Positions 41,339-50,775 of a DNA stretch of 64,000 nt are shown here, one piece after another. Position 1 is the stretch's first letter. Each line of letters begins with the position of its first letter. This stretch comes from Kitasatospora atroaurantiaca (lineage in GTDB: Bacteria; Actinomycetota; Actinomycetes; Streptomycetales; Streptomycetaceae): contig NZ_VIVR01000001.1 of NCBI RefSeq assembly GCF_007828955.1, forward strand, positions 6,820,001 through 6,884,000, read 5' to 3'. The translations under genes were made by a program, and so were the position numbers. Below the pieces are notes generated by a model that did not search any database, had not been told where the DNA came from, and worked only from the letters and a program-made list of their open reading frames with translations.

Positions 41339-42604
41339 CTACTCCAGCGAGCCGCTGATCAGGGCCGCGCCCGAGCACTTGGTCGGGGCCGTCCCGGTGG
41401 GTGGGTGGCCGACCTGCTGGCAGGAGACCGTAAGGGTGACCTTCTGCTTGGCGTTGACCAGGATGGCCGAGGCCCAGTGGAAGTCCTGCTCGCGGAAGTT
41501 CTCGAGAGCGGGGGCCAGCAGGGGCTTGCCGTCGACGGCGATGGTGATGGTGCCGGAGTCGCCCTGCGGGTTCTCCAGGACCAGGTCCGTCAGCCGCAGG
41601 GTCTTGCCGTCCGGGACGGTGTAGCTGTCCGAGCCGTCACTGCCTGCGCTCGGAGCCGCCTTCAGCCGGTGGGAGAAGAGCGCGGCATCGGGCCCGGGCA
41701 CCGTACCGCTGCCCGGTGGGGGCACCGCGGTCGGGGAGACCCCCGCCGCCTTCTGTGCGGCCGCGGCGGCGCTCTCGGCACCGGCCGCCTTCTTCTTCGC
41801 CTCGGCGGCCTGCGACTGCGCGGCCTGTACCGGGTCCTTGACCGCGTCCTTCGCCGCACTGCGCACCGCCGGGCGGAGCAGACCGAACCAGATGCCGGCC
41901 AGCACGGCGGCCGCCGCGACCACGGCTATCAGCGTCTTCAACAGCCCCTTGGGCACGACGGGTTGCTGCAGGTACGTGCCGTCCAGCGCGATCGGCTCGC
42001 CCACCTCGGGCGCCACCACCACCTGGAAGGCGTGCGGCACCGCCTGACCACGCCAGATCCGCCGCTTCGGCTTGATCCGACCCGGGACGAAGGTGGCCCG
42101 CCCCGGGTCGGTCACCGCCGGGCCCGGCGGGAAGGAGAAGGAGAGCAGCCCGCCCCGGTCGGCGCCGGTCAGCGCGGCCGACACGGGACGGTTGCCCCGG
42201 TTGTCGATGGCGATCCGGTGCCGGGCCGAGCCACGGCCCTGGGACACCCGCGGCGTCAGCTCCGCGTCCAGCCGGTCGAACGGCAGCAGCTCGACCAGGC
42301 CCTCGGGCACCGTCGCGGACTGCGGCTGCTCCTGCGGCAGCACCCGCACCGCGTACGGCACCGGCCCCGCCGGGAGCCCGGCGTCGAGCGGCGGCCGGAA
42401 CACCACGGCTACCTCGCCCGTGGTGCCGGGGTAGAGCGAGAGCGTCTCGGGTTCGACGGCCGCCCACCCGGCGGCCGCGCCGAGCACCTCGAAGCGGTAC
42501 GCCTCCACGATCTCGCCGCTGTTGCGCAGTTCCAGGCCGACCCGGGCTTCTTCGCCTGGCAGCACCGATGTCGCCGTCGGCTCCAGGCGGGCGGATGTGG
42601 TCAT
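41339..42604 (-). CDS. Single-pass membrane protein with N-terminal Ig-like domains, eCIS-associated
   Basis: 421 residues. Two beta-sandwich-like segments (1-110 and 115-212; VLPGEEARVGLELRNSGEIVEAYRFEVLG is COG1470-like) precede one transmembrane helix (221-244). An Ala/Lys-rich stretch (DPVQAAQSQAAEAKKKAAGAES) and a C-terminal beta domain with two Cys follow. Homologues are annotated vaguely as hydrolytic proteins, but no catalytic motif is visible. It lies at the edge of the eCIS cluster, divergent from its LuxR-type gene, so a membrane docking role is possible. The start ATG 42604 is supported by domain onset, with no strong RBS. Confidence 0.72.
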   Translation of the reverse strand: MTTSARLEPTATSVLPGEEARVGLELRNSGEIVEAYRFEVLGAAAGWAAVEPETLSLYPGTTGEVAVVFRPPLDAGLPAGPVPYAVRVLPQEQPQSATVPEGLVELLPFDRLDAELTPRVSQGRGSARHRIAIDNRGNRPVSAALTGADRGGLLSFSFPPGPAVTDPGRATFVPGRIKPKRRIWRGQAVPHAFQVVVAPEVGEPIALDGTYLQQPVVPKGLLKTLIAVVAAAAVLAGIWFGLLRPAVRSAAKDAVKDPVQAAQSQAAEAKKKAAGAESAAAAAQKAAGVSPTAVPPPGSGTVPGPDAALFSHRLKAAPSAGSDGSDSYTVPDGKTLRLTDLVLENPQGDSGTITIAVDGKPLLAPALENFREQDFHWASAILVNAKQKVTLTVSCQQVGHPPTGTAPTKCSGAALISGSLE

Positions 42605-42782
42605 GCGCCGAGCGTACGGACGCCGCGAAGTGCGGGCAGGTGCCCCGGGGCCACACTTACGGGCACTCATCCTGCCCGTTGAGTCCTTGTGAAGTGCCTG
42701 CTGACTGCCCGAGAGTTCACTACCGGGGAGTTACGGTGCGCCGCGGCGCGGTGCCGCGCGCGGGAGGGGACCGGGGGGAAGC

Positions 42783-43430
42783 ATGCGCTATCACGGGAGC
42801 AGTGGCGCCGAACGGATCCGGGTACGGCTCAGCGCCCAGGATCCGATCTCGTACGCGGGGCTGGCCGGCCAGCTCCGGCCGTGCCCGGAGCTGCGGCTGC
42901 TCGGCGAGGACGAGGAGGGCGGGGCGGCCGTGGTGGTCGTCGCGCTCGACCGGGTCGGCGAGGAGGAGGTGCAGACGCTGCGTCAGCTGCAGCGGGCGGC
43001 GGCGGGCCGGATCGTGCTGGTCGGCACCGAGCTCGACGACGCCGGGCTGGTCGCGGCCGTCGAGTGCGGAGTGGTCGGGGTGGTGCGGCGGACGGAGGCG
43101 ACCGCCGCGCGGCTGGTGCAGACGATCGTCGCGGCGGCGCGGGGCGAGGGCACCGTACCGGCAGACCTGCTCGGACGGCTGCTGGAGCAGGTCGGCCGGC
43201 TGCAACGGCAGGTCCTCGACCCGAGGGGGCTGGCCTTCACCGGTCTGTCGGCACGCGAGATCGAGGTGCTGCGGCTGGTCGCGGCCGGGCACGACACCGC
43301 GGAGATCGCCGAGGCACTCTCCTTCTCCGAACGGACCGTCAAGAACGTCCTGCACGAGGTCACCACCCGCCTGCAACTGCGCAACCGCTCGCACGCCGTG
43401 GCGTACGCGATGCGGGAGGGATTCATCTAA
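42783..43430 (+). CDS. LuxR-type regulator with a degenerate receiver, eCIS-linked
   Basis: 215 residues. The C-terminal HTH LSAREIEVLRLVAAGHDTAEIAEALSFSERTVKNVLHEV (about 152-190) is standard. The N-terminal domain follows receiver topology but lacks the paired acidic residues at the first strand (SAQDP) and replaces the conserved Lys by Arg (VVRRTE), so phosphorylation is doubtful. It stands at the head of the injection-system genes and is the best candidate for their pathway regulator. ATG is preceded by GGGGGGAAGC. Confidence 0.82.
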   Translation: MRYHGSSGAERIRVRLSAQDPISYAGLAGQLRPCPELRLLGEDEEGGAAVVVVALDRVGEEEVQTLRQLQRAAAGRIVLVGTELDDAGLVAAVECGVVGVVRRTEATAARLVQTIVAAARGEGTVPADLLGRLLEQVGRLQRQVLDPRGLAFTGLSAREIEVLRLVAAGHDTAEIAEALSFSERTVKNVLHEVTTRLQLRNRSHAVAYAMREGFI

Positions 43431-43445
43431 GGGCGTCCGCCAGTA

Positions 43446-43585
43446 GGCAACCGAGCAACCACATCAGGGGCGCGTAGGGGTACCTCCCGGCCGAAGGCTG
43501 GGGGAGAACTGCGCGAGATCGGAAGGCGACGACCTGTGCCCTCCCGATTTCGCGCAGTTCCTCGCGCCCCTGTTCTGGCCGGCGC
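43446..43585. repeat. Dispersed hairpin element, copy C (interrupted)
   Basis: Same family as copies A and B: left flank GGCAACCGAGCAACCACATC, arm start CAGGGGCGCG at 43465-43474, right arm ending GCGCCCCTG at 43572. The left arm is split by a second repeat unit at 43475-43506, after which AACTGCGCGAGATCGGAAGG resumes. It occupies most of the 291-nt gap between the regulator and the TolB/DUF11 gene. Confidence 0.8.
43477..43504. repeat. Short palindromic element nested in copy C
   Basis: All 28 bases are identical to 14821-14848. Insertion into the hairpin arm of another element indicates it is the younger arrival at this site. Confidence 0.75.
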
Positions 43586-43721
43586 CGTGCCTACTGGCGG
43601 AGCCTCTGAGAGCCTCCGGCACCGCCCGATCGGGCAGCCACCGTTACCCCCGCCGCTGCCCCGGGCCCGGCTGCCTGCGGCGCCGTGGTGGGCCAGGGTG
43701 GCGGGGGAGGAGGGACAGCCG

Positions 43722-46700
43722 GTGCGACGAGGTGTGCTCACCAAGGGCCAGAGCAGCCGGACCAGGCGGGCGCTGCTGGTGATCCTGTCGACGGTCCTGG
43801 TCGCTGCCGTCCTGGTCGCGGTCTCGGCGACCGTCCGCCCGGACAGGATCGGACCGAGCGCCCCTGCGGCAGCCCAGCCCGCACCCGGCCGGATCGTCTA
43901 CGCCGGCGGGTACGAGAACAGCAGCCTGGTGCTCGCCCCCGCCCTCGGCTCGCTGACCCCGCTGCTCGGCGCGGGCGAGGCGGGCAACGACTGCCAGCCG
44001 GCCACCCGGGGCGACACCGTGGTCTGGGTGACCGACCGGAGCGGGACGGGCGAGAGCCTGATGTGGCGTCAGGGTGTCGGCCCGGCCCGGCTGCTGCTCG
44101 ACCGTCCGGGCTGGCGACTGAAGCACCCGGCGCTCTCCCCGGACGGCGCCTGGCTCGCCTTCACCTCCTGGCGTGACGGTTCCAACGGCTACGGCAGTGA
44201 GGACTGGTGCCGCCAGGACCAGCGGGTGGACGACTACCCGCCACCCGGGGCCGACCCCGACGCCACGCCCTCCGTATGGCTGGTCAGGACGGACGGCACC
44301 GGGCTGCGCCGCCTCGCGGCCGGAGCCGGCTGGGCCAGCTGGTCGCCGGACGGCACCGAGATCGCGTACGAGCAGGGCCGCCGGATCCACCGCATCCCGG
44401 TGCAGCCGGGCGGCCGGGCCGTGCAGGTCGACACCGGCGCCGGGGAGGCCCGCAGACCGGCCTGGGAGCCCCTCGGCGGCCCCGGACACGGTCGGATCGC
44501 CTTCATCACGGCGGACGGCGAAGGACTGGAGACCCTCAAGGTGGTCCCGGCGCAGGGCGGTGCCGCCCGGCAGCTCGCGAAGGGCGGCGGCAGTTTCACC
44601 GTCAGCGACGTGGCCTGGGCCCCGGACGCGACCTCGCTCCTCCACCTCTCCGGGACCAGCGCCTACCGGGTCGACCCCGCGAAGCCCTGCGAGGGCTGCC
44701 CGGGCGACGAAGTGGCCTTCGACTACGACGGATTCGAGTCGGTCGGCTGGTACACCCCGGCCGGCGGGGCGCCGACCGTCCTGCTGACCAAGGTGAACTC
44801 GGACTACCGGCACCTGGAGAGCGTGCTTCCGCAGCCTCCGCTGGACCGGCTGGACCTGCTCTCGCAGGACCTGACCGGCTCGGCCGACTACGAGGACCCC
44901 GCGTTCTCGCCCGACGGGCTGCGGGTGGCCTTCGTCCGGACCAAGTACGTGGGCGAGGGCGTCCGGCAGGTCGACATCATGGTCGGCGACCCGGCGGACC
45001 TGGCCCACGCCGTGCGGCTCGCCGGCCAGGGCCTCGACCCCGGCCTCGACCGGTCACGCCCCGCATGGTCCCCGGACGGGACGAAGCTGGCGTTCACCCA
45101 GCAGGAGCCCGGCTGCACGGTGTGCCTGAGCGGCGCGCAGGACTCGGGCGAGGTGTCCGTGGCCGACATCAGCGTGGGCGCGGACAAGGCGAAGCTGCTC
45201 CTCACCGTCCCCCAACTGACCCGAGCGGGGCAGAACTGCATCTCGGAGGAGCTCGACCCGACCTGGTCCGCCGACGGCAGCCGGATCGCCTTCTCCCGCG
45301 CGAGCCGGTGCTCCGACAAGCCTCGCCTGGCCGACGTGGCGAGCCGGATCCGCCACATCTGGAGCGTCGACGCCACGACCGGCAAGGACCAGCAGGACCT
45401 GACCGCCGTCCAGTGCGGCGACCGGGACTGCCCGGTCGCCGACGAACGCCCGGCGTACGCGCCCAACGGCAGCGAACTCGCCTTCAGCAGAGCCCTGTTG
45501 ACGGTGGAGCAGACCGGTACGCCGACCGGTACGCCGACGGGTGGCGGTGGCGGCGCGCCCGCCCAGCGCATCTACCACGGTGTGCTCACCATGGGCGGCG
45601 ACGGCCACGGCTGCCGGATCGTGGTGCCGTGGACCGGCGCCTGCCCGAACATCCTGCCGGCCGCAGGTCCGCCGCAGAACAACTCGCCGTTCCGCCAGCC
45701 GCAGGCACCCACCTGGTCGCCCGACGGCCGCCAACTCGCCTTCGACACCCAGGTGCCGTACGGCGACGGGACCAGCAGCCGGATCGGGATCGCCGACGCG
45801 AGGACCGGCGAAGGGCGGCTGCTGCCCGCCCGAAGGGGCTCCGACCAGATGTCGGCCACCTGGCAGCCCACCGCCGACCTCGACGTCACCCTCACCGCCG
45901 CCCAGCCGCAGGTGCCCGAGGGCGCAACGACCGCACTCACCCTCACCGTCACCAACCTCGGACCGGCCGCCGCCGAGCCGACCGGCACCGAACTCGCCCT
46001 CCCGCCGGGCCTGGAGGCGGTCGGCACGCCCGAACCCTCGCAGGGCAGCTGCACCGCCGCCCCGTTCGGCTGCGCTCTCGGCCGGCTGACGGCCGGTACC
46101 ACCGCCACCGTGCACGTCACCGCCAAGGCGACCGCCCTCGGCGCGCAGACGTCCACGGCGACCGCCCGCACCCGGCTGGTCGACCCGCGGCCGGACAACA
46201 ACCGGGCCGAGACCTCGGTGACGGTGCTCGCGCCCAAGCTGCCGGACCCCGCCGTCACGGCACGCGTCACCCCCGCGAGCGTGCCGGTGGGGGAGGAGGC
46301 CGCGATCGAGTTCACCGTCCGCAACCAAGGTGTGGCGACGGCCTACGGCGTCACGCTGACCCCGACCGTCCCGCCCGGCCTGCGGGTGGTCTCCTCGACG
46401 CCCCCCTGCCCGGCCACCGGTTGCTCCCTCGGCACCCTCACGGCGGGCGCGGAGGCGAAGGTCACCCTCGCGGTCACCTCGGAGACGCCCCTCACCGCCA
46501 CCGTGCTGGGCACGGTCACCAGCGAGGGCCAGGACGCCGACCCCTCCAACAACACCGCCACGGCGACGCTGACGGTCGGCCGCACCCAGACACGGCTGCG
46601 GGCCGACCCGGCCGTGACGGTCACCCTTGACCCGCCCACCGCCTACGTCGGCGGCACCGTCGACGCGCACTTCACCGTCCGCAACCTCGGCCATGCCCCG

Positions 46701-47258
46701 GCCACCGGCGTCACCCTGGTCACCGCCCTGCCGCCGGACACCACCGTGGTCACCGCCCCGGCCGGCTGCACCCTGCCCAGCTGCCCGATCGGCACCCTGG
46801 CACCGGGTGCCGAGACCACCGTCACCCTCGTCCTGAGGCCGACCGCGTCCCACACCGGCACCGTCACCGGCACACTCACCACCACCGGGGACGACGAACT
46901 CACCGCCAACGACACGGCCCAGGCCACCCTCACCGTCCTGCAGCCCGCCGTGGTGCTCAGCCCGCCGCTCGGGCCGCCCGGGATCGTCACCCTCGCCCAC
47001 GGCACCCGGTTCCCGCCGGGCGCGGAGGTGCTGCTGCGCTGGAGCGCCGGCGTCACCGCCGCAGCCGCCCCCGTGGTGGTGGCGGCCGACGGCACCTTCA
47101 CCGCGCCGATGCTGGTGATGGTCCAGGACACCCTCGGCCCCCGAGACCTCCTGGTCACCCCCGCCGCCGCGGGCCCGCCCGCCTTCGGCGAGGTCAAGGC
47201 CGGCTTCCGGGTGGTGCCCGGGGTGCTCCAGCCCAGCCAGTACCAGCAGCGGCGGTGA
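43722..47258 (+). CDS. Membrane-anchored TolB-like propeller with three DUF11 domains (eCIS cluster)
   Basis: 1178 residues. A short basic N-terminus and a transmembrane anchor (about 17-38) precede a long PD40/TolB-like beta-propeller region (about 60-700; repeats such as HPALSPDGAWLAFTSW and PAWSPDGTKLAFTQ). Three DUF11/CARDB-type Ig repeats (about 715-1075; DPAVTARVTPASVPVGEEA, DPAVTVTLDPPTAYVGGTV) and a final beta domain follow. It is predicted to lie outside the membrane. Homologous large exported proteins occur in Streptomyces eCIS clusters; their role is unknown, possibly surface recognition or cell-wall association. GTG 43722 is chosen by GGGGGAGGAGGG. Confidence 0.8.
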   Translation: MRRGVLTKGQSSRTRRALLVILSTVLVAAVLVAVSATVRPDRIGPSAPAAAQPAPGRIVYAGGYENSSLVLAPALGSLTPLLGAGEAGNDCQPATRGDTVVWVTDRSGTGESLMWRQGVGPARLLLDRPGWRLKHPALSPDGAWLAFTSWRDGSNGYGSEDWCRQDQRVDDYPPPGADPDATPSVWLVRTDGTGLRRLAAGAGWASWSPDGTEIAYEQGRRIHRIPVQPGGRAVQVDTGAGEARRPAWEPLGGPGHGRIAFITADGEGLETLKVVPAQGGAARQLAKGGGSFTVSDVAWAPDATSLLHLSGTSAYRVDPAKPCEGCPGDEVAFDYDGFESVGWYTPAGGAPTVLLTKVNSDYRHLESVLPQPPLDRLDLLSQDLTGSADYEDPAFSPDGLRVAFVRTKYVGEGVRQVDIMVGDPADLAHAVRLAGQGLDPGLDRSRPAWSPDGTKLAFTQQEPGCTVCLSGAQDSGEVSVADISVGADKAKLLLTVPQLTRAGQNCISEELDPTWSADGSRIAFSRASRCSDKPRLADVASRIRHIWSVDATTGKDQQDLTAVQCGDRDCPVADERPAYAPNGSELAFSRALLTVEQTGTPTGTPTGGGGGAPAQRIYHGVLTMGGDGHGCRIVVPWTGACPNILPAAGPPQNNSPFRQPQAPTWSPDGRQLAFDTQVPYGDGTSSRIGIADARTGEGRLLPARRGSDQMSATWQPTADLDVTLTAAQPQVPEGATTALTLTVTNLGPAAAEPTGTELALPPGLEAVGTPEPSQGSCTAAPFGCALGRLTAGTTATVHVTAKATALGAQTSTATARTRLVDPRPDNNRAETSVTVLAPKLPDPAVTARVTPASVPVGEEAAIEFTVRNQGVATAYGVTLTPTVPPGLRVVSSTPPCPATGCSLGTLTAGAEAKVTLAVTSETPLTATVLGTVTSEGQDADPSNNTATATLTVGRTQTRLRADPAVTVTLDPPTAYVGGTVDAHFTVRNLGHAPATGVTLVTALPPDTTVVTAPAGCTLPSCPIGTLAPGAETTVTLVLRPTASHTGTVTGTLTTTGDDELTANDTAQATLTVLQPAVVLSPPLGPPGIVTLAHGTRFPPGAEVLLRWSAGVTAAAAPVVVAADGTFTAPMLVMVQDTLGPRDLLVTPAAAGPPAFGEVKAGFRVVPGVLQPSQYQQRR

Positions 47259-47262
47259 GCCG

Positions 47263-47886
47263 GTGATCCACGAAGTGGACGAGTCGCTGCGCGCCCTGGT
47301 CCGCGCCGAGGTCCTGAACGGCGCCGACGTGGACCTGGTCTTCGACGCCCCGACCAGGGACTGGGCCGCCCGGCGCAACACCCCGACGGTCAACCTCTAC
47401 CTGTACGACATCCGGGAGGACCTGCGCCGGGCCTCGCGGGGGCGGCAGAACGTCTACGACGAGCAGGGCACCGTGGTCGCGCGGACCCTCCCGCCGCGCT
47501 ACTTCAAGCTCTCGTACCTGATCAGCGCCTGGACCCAGCGGCCCGAGGACGAACACCGGCTGCTCGCCGCGCTGCTCCACTGCTTCCTGCGGCACACCGC
47601 CCTGCCCCCCGCCGGACTGGGCCCTGAACTCGCCGCCACCGGGCTGCCGATACCGGTCGGCATCGCCCTCCCGCCGCCCGAGGACCGCGCCTTCGCCGAC
47701 GTCTGGTCGGCGCTCGGCGGGGAGCTCAAGCCCTCGCTCGACCTGGTGGTCAGCGCCCCCGTCTCAACGGCCCCGGTCTACCCCGCCGGGCCGCCGACGG
47801 AGGAGGGACTGACCCTGCGCAGCGGCGAGCTGACACCCCCGCCGGAGCCTGGTCCTCCCCCCGGACGGCGCCGGGGGCGCGGGTGA
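47263..47886 (+). CDS. DUF4255 (Pvc16-like) tail cap/terminator protein
   Basis: 207 residues. MIHEVDESLRALVRAEV ... TPTVNLYLYDIREDLRRAS ... RYFKLSYLISAWTQRPEDEHRLLAALLHCFLRH is the DUF4255 signature. In characterised contractile particles this protein caps the end of the tube and sheath. The C-terminal 30 residues are Pro-rich. GTG 47263 follows the preceding stop by 4 nt, and its own stop overlaps the ATPase start (GTGA). Confidence 0.88.
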   Translation: MIHEVDESLRALVRAEVLNGADVDLVFDAPTRDWAARRNTPTVNLYLYDIREDLRRASRGRQNVYDEQGTVVARTLPPRYFKLSYLISAWTQRPEDEHRLLAALLHCFLRHTALPPAGLGPELAATGLPIPVGIALPPPEDRAFADVWSALGGELKPSLDLVVSAPVSTAPVYPAGPPTEEGLTLRSGELTPPPEPGPPPGRRRGRG

Positions 47887-49895
47887 GCGGGCACCTGCTG
47901 GAACGGGTGGCGCTGGTCGAGGAGCGGGTACGCCGGGCGGTGCTCGCCCGCCGCAGCACGGACCCGGACCCGGACGACCCCTTCCGCGGGCTGTACCTCT
48001 CCGACGACGCGGTGCGGCGGATCCTCGACGAGCCCTCGTCCGTCCCGGCGCCCGACCAGGTGGACGCCGAGCGGCTGGCGGCGGCCGAAGCCTCCGCCAC
48101 GGCCGGTTCGCGGCTGCGGGCGCTGGAGCGGGGGTTCGGGCTGCTGCCGCTGGACGTGGAACTGCTGCTCATCGCGCTGGTGCCCGACCTCGACGGGCGC
48201 TTCGAGCAGCTCTACGGCTACCTCAACGACGACGTGACGCGCCGTCGGCCGTCGATCGGCCTCGCGCTGGCACTCTGCGGCGTCCCGGCGGCCGCGGCCT
48301 CGGCGCGCGGACGGCTGGCCGCGACCGCGCCGCTGGTGGTGCGCGGGCTGCTGCTGGTCGAGGAGCCGGAGCGCCCCTTCCTCGGCCGGTCGCTGCGGGT
48401 GCCGGACCGGGTGACGGCCCATCTGCTCGGCGACGACACGCCCGACCCCCGGTTGGCCGATCTCGTCTCCGGGATCCGGCAGACCGCAGCACCCGAGAGC
48501 CGCCTAGGTGCGGCGCTCTCCGCCGGCCTGCACCTCGCCTACCTACGGGAGCCCGCCGACGGTTCGGCGCGCGGGCCGGCCGCCGAGGCCCTGCTCTCCT
48601 CCGGGCGTGCGGCGCTCGCCCTCGACCTGAGCAGGCTGGTCCGCGACCCGACCCCGTCGGAGGCGGTGGTCGCGGCGGGCCGGGAGGCGGGACTGACCGA
48701 CGCGGGGCTGGTCGCCGGCCCGGTGGAGGCGCTCGCCGACCGGGCCGACCTCATCCGTGCGCTCACTGCCCTGCCCGTACCGGTCCTGCTGACCGGCAGG
48801 GCGTCCTGGGACCCGCACTGGTCGGCCGCGGCGCCGCTGCTGGTCGACGTCGAGCGGCTCGGGGCGGAGTCGCGAAGAGCTCTCTGGCGGGCGGCGCTCG
48901 CACATAGGGCACCGGACGTCGACCTCGCCGCGACCGCGCCGTTCCTGCTGACACCCGATCAGGTGGAACGGGCCGCCACGACCGCGTACCAGCAGGCCGT
49001 GCTGGCAGGCGGACCGCTCACCGAGGCACACCTGCTGCACGGCGCCCGCGCGCAGAACAGCTCCGGCCTGGAGCGCCTCGCGCGCCGGATCGAACCCGCC
49101 GTCGGCTGGGACGACCTCGTCCTGCCGGATGCCGTGCTCGGCCAGCTGCGAGAGCTGGCGGCCCGGGCCCGCCACCGGGACCAGGTGCTCGGCGACTGGG
49201 CGATGCGGCCGGGCGGCGGGCGCGGGCGCGGGGTGATGGCACTCTTCGCGGGGGACTCCGGCACCGGCAAGACGATGTCCGCCGAGGTCATCGCGGGCGC
49301 GCTGGGCCTCGACCTTTACACCGTCGACCTGGCGACCGTGGTCGACAAGTACGTCGGCGAGACCGAGAAGAACCTGGAACGCATCTTCACCGAGGCCGCC
49401 GGGGTCAACGCCGTGCTGCTCTTCGACGAGGCAGACGCCATCTTCGGCAAGCGCTCAGAGGTCAAGGACGCCCACGACCGCTACGCCAACGTCGAGAGCG
49501 CCTACCTGCTGCAGCGGATGGAGACCTTCGACGGCCTCGCGGTGCTCGCGACCAACCTTAGGGCCAACCTCGACGAGGCGTTCACCCGCCGGCTCGACCT
49601 GGTGGTCGACTTCCCGCTGCCCGACGCCGAGCAGCGCACCGCCCTCTGGGAACGCTGCCTCGGCCCTGCCCTCCCGCGCGGCACCGACCTCGACCTGGCC
49701 TTCTGCGGCCGCTCCTTCGACCTGGCCGGCGGCGACATCCGCTCGGCGGCGGTGACGGCGGCGTACCTGGCGGCGGAGGCCGGCCGACCGGTGGCGATGG
49801 CCGACCTCGTGGCGGCGGTGGCCAGGGAGTACCGGAAGCTCGGACGGCTCTGCCTGGAGAGCGAGTTCGGGCCGTATCTGCGGCTGGTGCGCTGA
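47883..49895 (+). CDS. AAA+ ATPase of the contractile injection system (Pvc15/Cis15-like)
   Basis: 670 residues. The divergent N-terminal half includes a second, inactive-looking ATPase-like region. The C-terminal AAA+ core has Walker A GDSGTGKT (457-464), Walker B LLFDEADAIFGKR (D515, E516), the pore-loop-like VVDKYVGETEKN and arginine-finger region FTRRLDLVVDFPLP. Almost all eCIS loci encode such an ATPase; it is thought to assist assembly or cargo loading. Start GTG overlaps the cap gene stop. Confidence 0.92.
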   Translation: MSGHLLERVALVEERVRRAVLARRSTDPDPDDPFRGLYLSDDAVRRILDEPSSVPAPDQVDAERLAAAEASATAGSRLRALERGFGLLPLDVELLLIALVPDLDGRFEQLYGYLNDDVTRRRPSIGLALALCGVPAAAASARGRLAATAPLVVRGLLLVEEPERPFLGRSLRVPDRVTAHLLGDDTPDPRLADLVSGIRQTAAPESRLGAALSAGLHLAYLREPADGSARGPAAEALLSSGRAALALDLSRLVRDPTPSEAVVAAGREAGLTDAGLVAGPVEALADRADLIRALTALPVPVLLTGRASWDPHWSAAAPLLVDVERLGAESRRALWRAALAHRAPDVDLAATAPFLLTPDQVERAATTAYQQAVLAGGPLTEAHLLHGARAQNSSGLERLARRIEPAVGWDDLVLPDAVLGQLRELAARARHRDQVLGDWAMRPGGGRGRGVMALFAGDSGTGKTMSAEVIAGALGLDLYTVDLATVVDKYVGETEKNLERIFTEAAGVNAVLLFDEADAIFGKRSEVKDAHDRYANVESAYLLQRMETFDGLAVLATNLRANLDEAFTRRLDLVVDFPLPDAEQRTALWERCLGPALPRGTDLDLAFCGRSFDLAGGDIRSAAVTAAYLAAEAGRPVAMADLVAAVAREYRKLGRLCLESEFGPYLRLVR

Positions 49896-50026
49896 CCGGC
49901 GGTGTCCGGGGCCGTGCACGTTCGGGCAACGAGCTCTGCCCGGACGGTGGGTGAGCAGATCCTGGCCGGGAGGCGGCGCCGGGAACAGGGTGGAGTGGGT
50001 CACTCCGCGCCGAGTCTGGGGGAGAG

Positions 50027-50758
50027 ATGCACGATCACGAACACGAGGCCGACTGCCCGGCTCCTGCCAGACCGAGGGCGGAGCGTGAGGCCGCCGTGCC
50101 CACCGGGCTGCTGATGAGGGCGGCGGCCGGCGGCAGGGCAGACGTCCTGGGGCCGGCCGGGGTGCTCCGGCTGCAGCGGACGGCCGGCAACGCCGCCGTC
50201 GGCGCGGCGCTGGAGGAGCAGCGCTCCCCGGTCCATGACGTGGTGTCCTCGGGAGGCCAGGCGCTGGACCCCGACCTCAGGACCGACATGGAGGCACGGC
50301 TCGGCCACGACTTCGGCGATGTCCGCCTGCACACCGACGCGGCGGCGCACGACTCCGCGAAGGCCGTGAACGCGCATGCCTACACGGTCGGTTCGCACGT
50401 CGTCTTCCAGCGGGACGCGTACGACCCGAACTCGCACCAGGGGCGCACCACGCTGGCCCACGAGCTGACCCATGTCATCCAGCAGCGCTCCGGTCCGGTG
50501 GACGGGACCGAGACCGGTGGGGGCATCAAGGTCAGCGACCCGTCCGACCGCTTCGAGCGCGAGGCGGCGGCCAACGCCGACCGCGTGATGGCCGATCCCG
50601 TACCAGACCCGGGCCCTGCCTCTGCTCCTACTTCTGCCGCTGCCGTGACCGGCAGTGCGCCTGCCGTACAGCGCTCGGCCGAGGAGGAGGAGACGCCGGT
50701 CCAGGGGCTCTTCGTCCAGCGGGCCGAGGACACCGAGGAGGACGAGGCCCCGGCCTAG
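50027..50758 (+). CDS. DUF4157 HELTH metalloprotease-like protein, candidate eCIS cargo
   Basis: 243 residues. The N-terminal signature VLRLQRTAGNAAVGAAL (about 46-62) precedes DUF4157: LDPDLRTDMEARLGHDFGDVRLHTD, VGSHVVFQRD and the zinc-protease motif HELTH (145-149). The C-terminus has two VQR motifs (AVQRSAEE, FVQRAED) and an acidic end. DUF4157 domains are strongly associated with eCIS cargo proteins, where they may act as a toxin or as a self-cleaving loading module. The RBS GGGGGAGAG precedes ATG. Confidence 0.85.
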   Translation: MHDHEHEADCPAPARPRAEREAAVPTGLLMRAAAGGRADVLGPAGVLRLQRTAGNAAVGAALEEQRSPVHDVVSSGGQALDPDLRTDMEARLGHDFGDVRLHTDAAAHDSAKAVNAHAYTVGSHVVFQRDAYDPNSHQGRTTLAHELTHVIQQRSGPVDGTETGGGIKVSDPSDRFEREAAANADRVMADPVPDPGPASAPTSAAAVTGSAPAVQRSAEEEETPVQGLFVQRAEDTEEDEAPA

Positions 50759-50775
50759 AGCGTCCGCCCGAGGTG

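Noticed and set aside
43644..47393. Long antisense frames over the TolB/DUF11 gene
   Set aside because: Products are Gly/Arg/Ala-rich with no domains, mirroring the codon bias of the sense gene.
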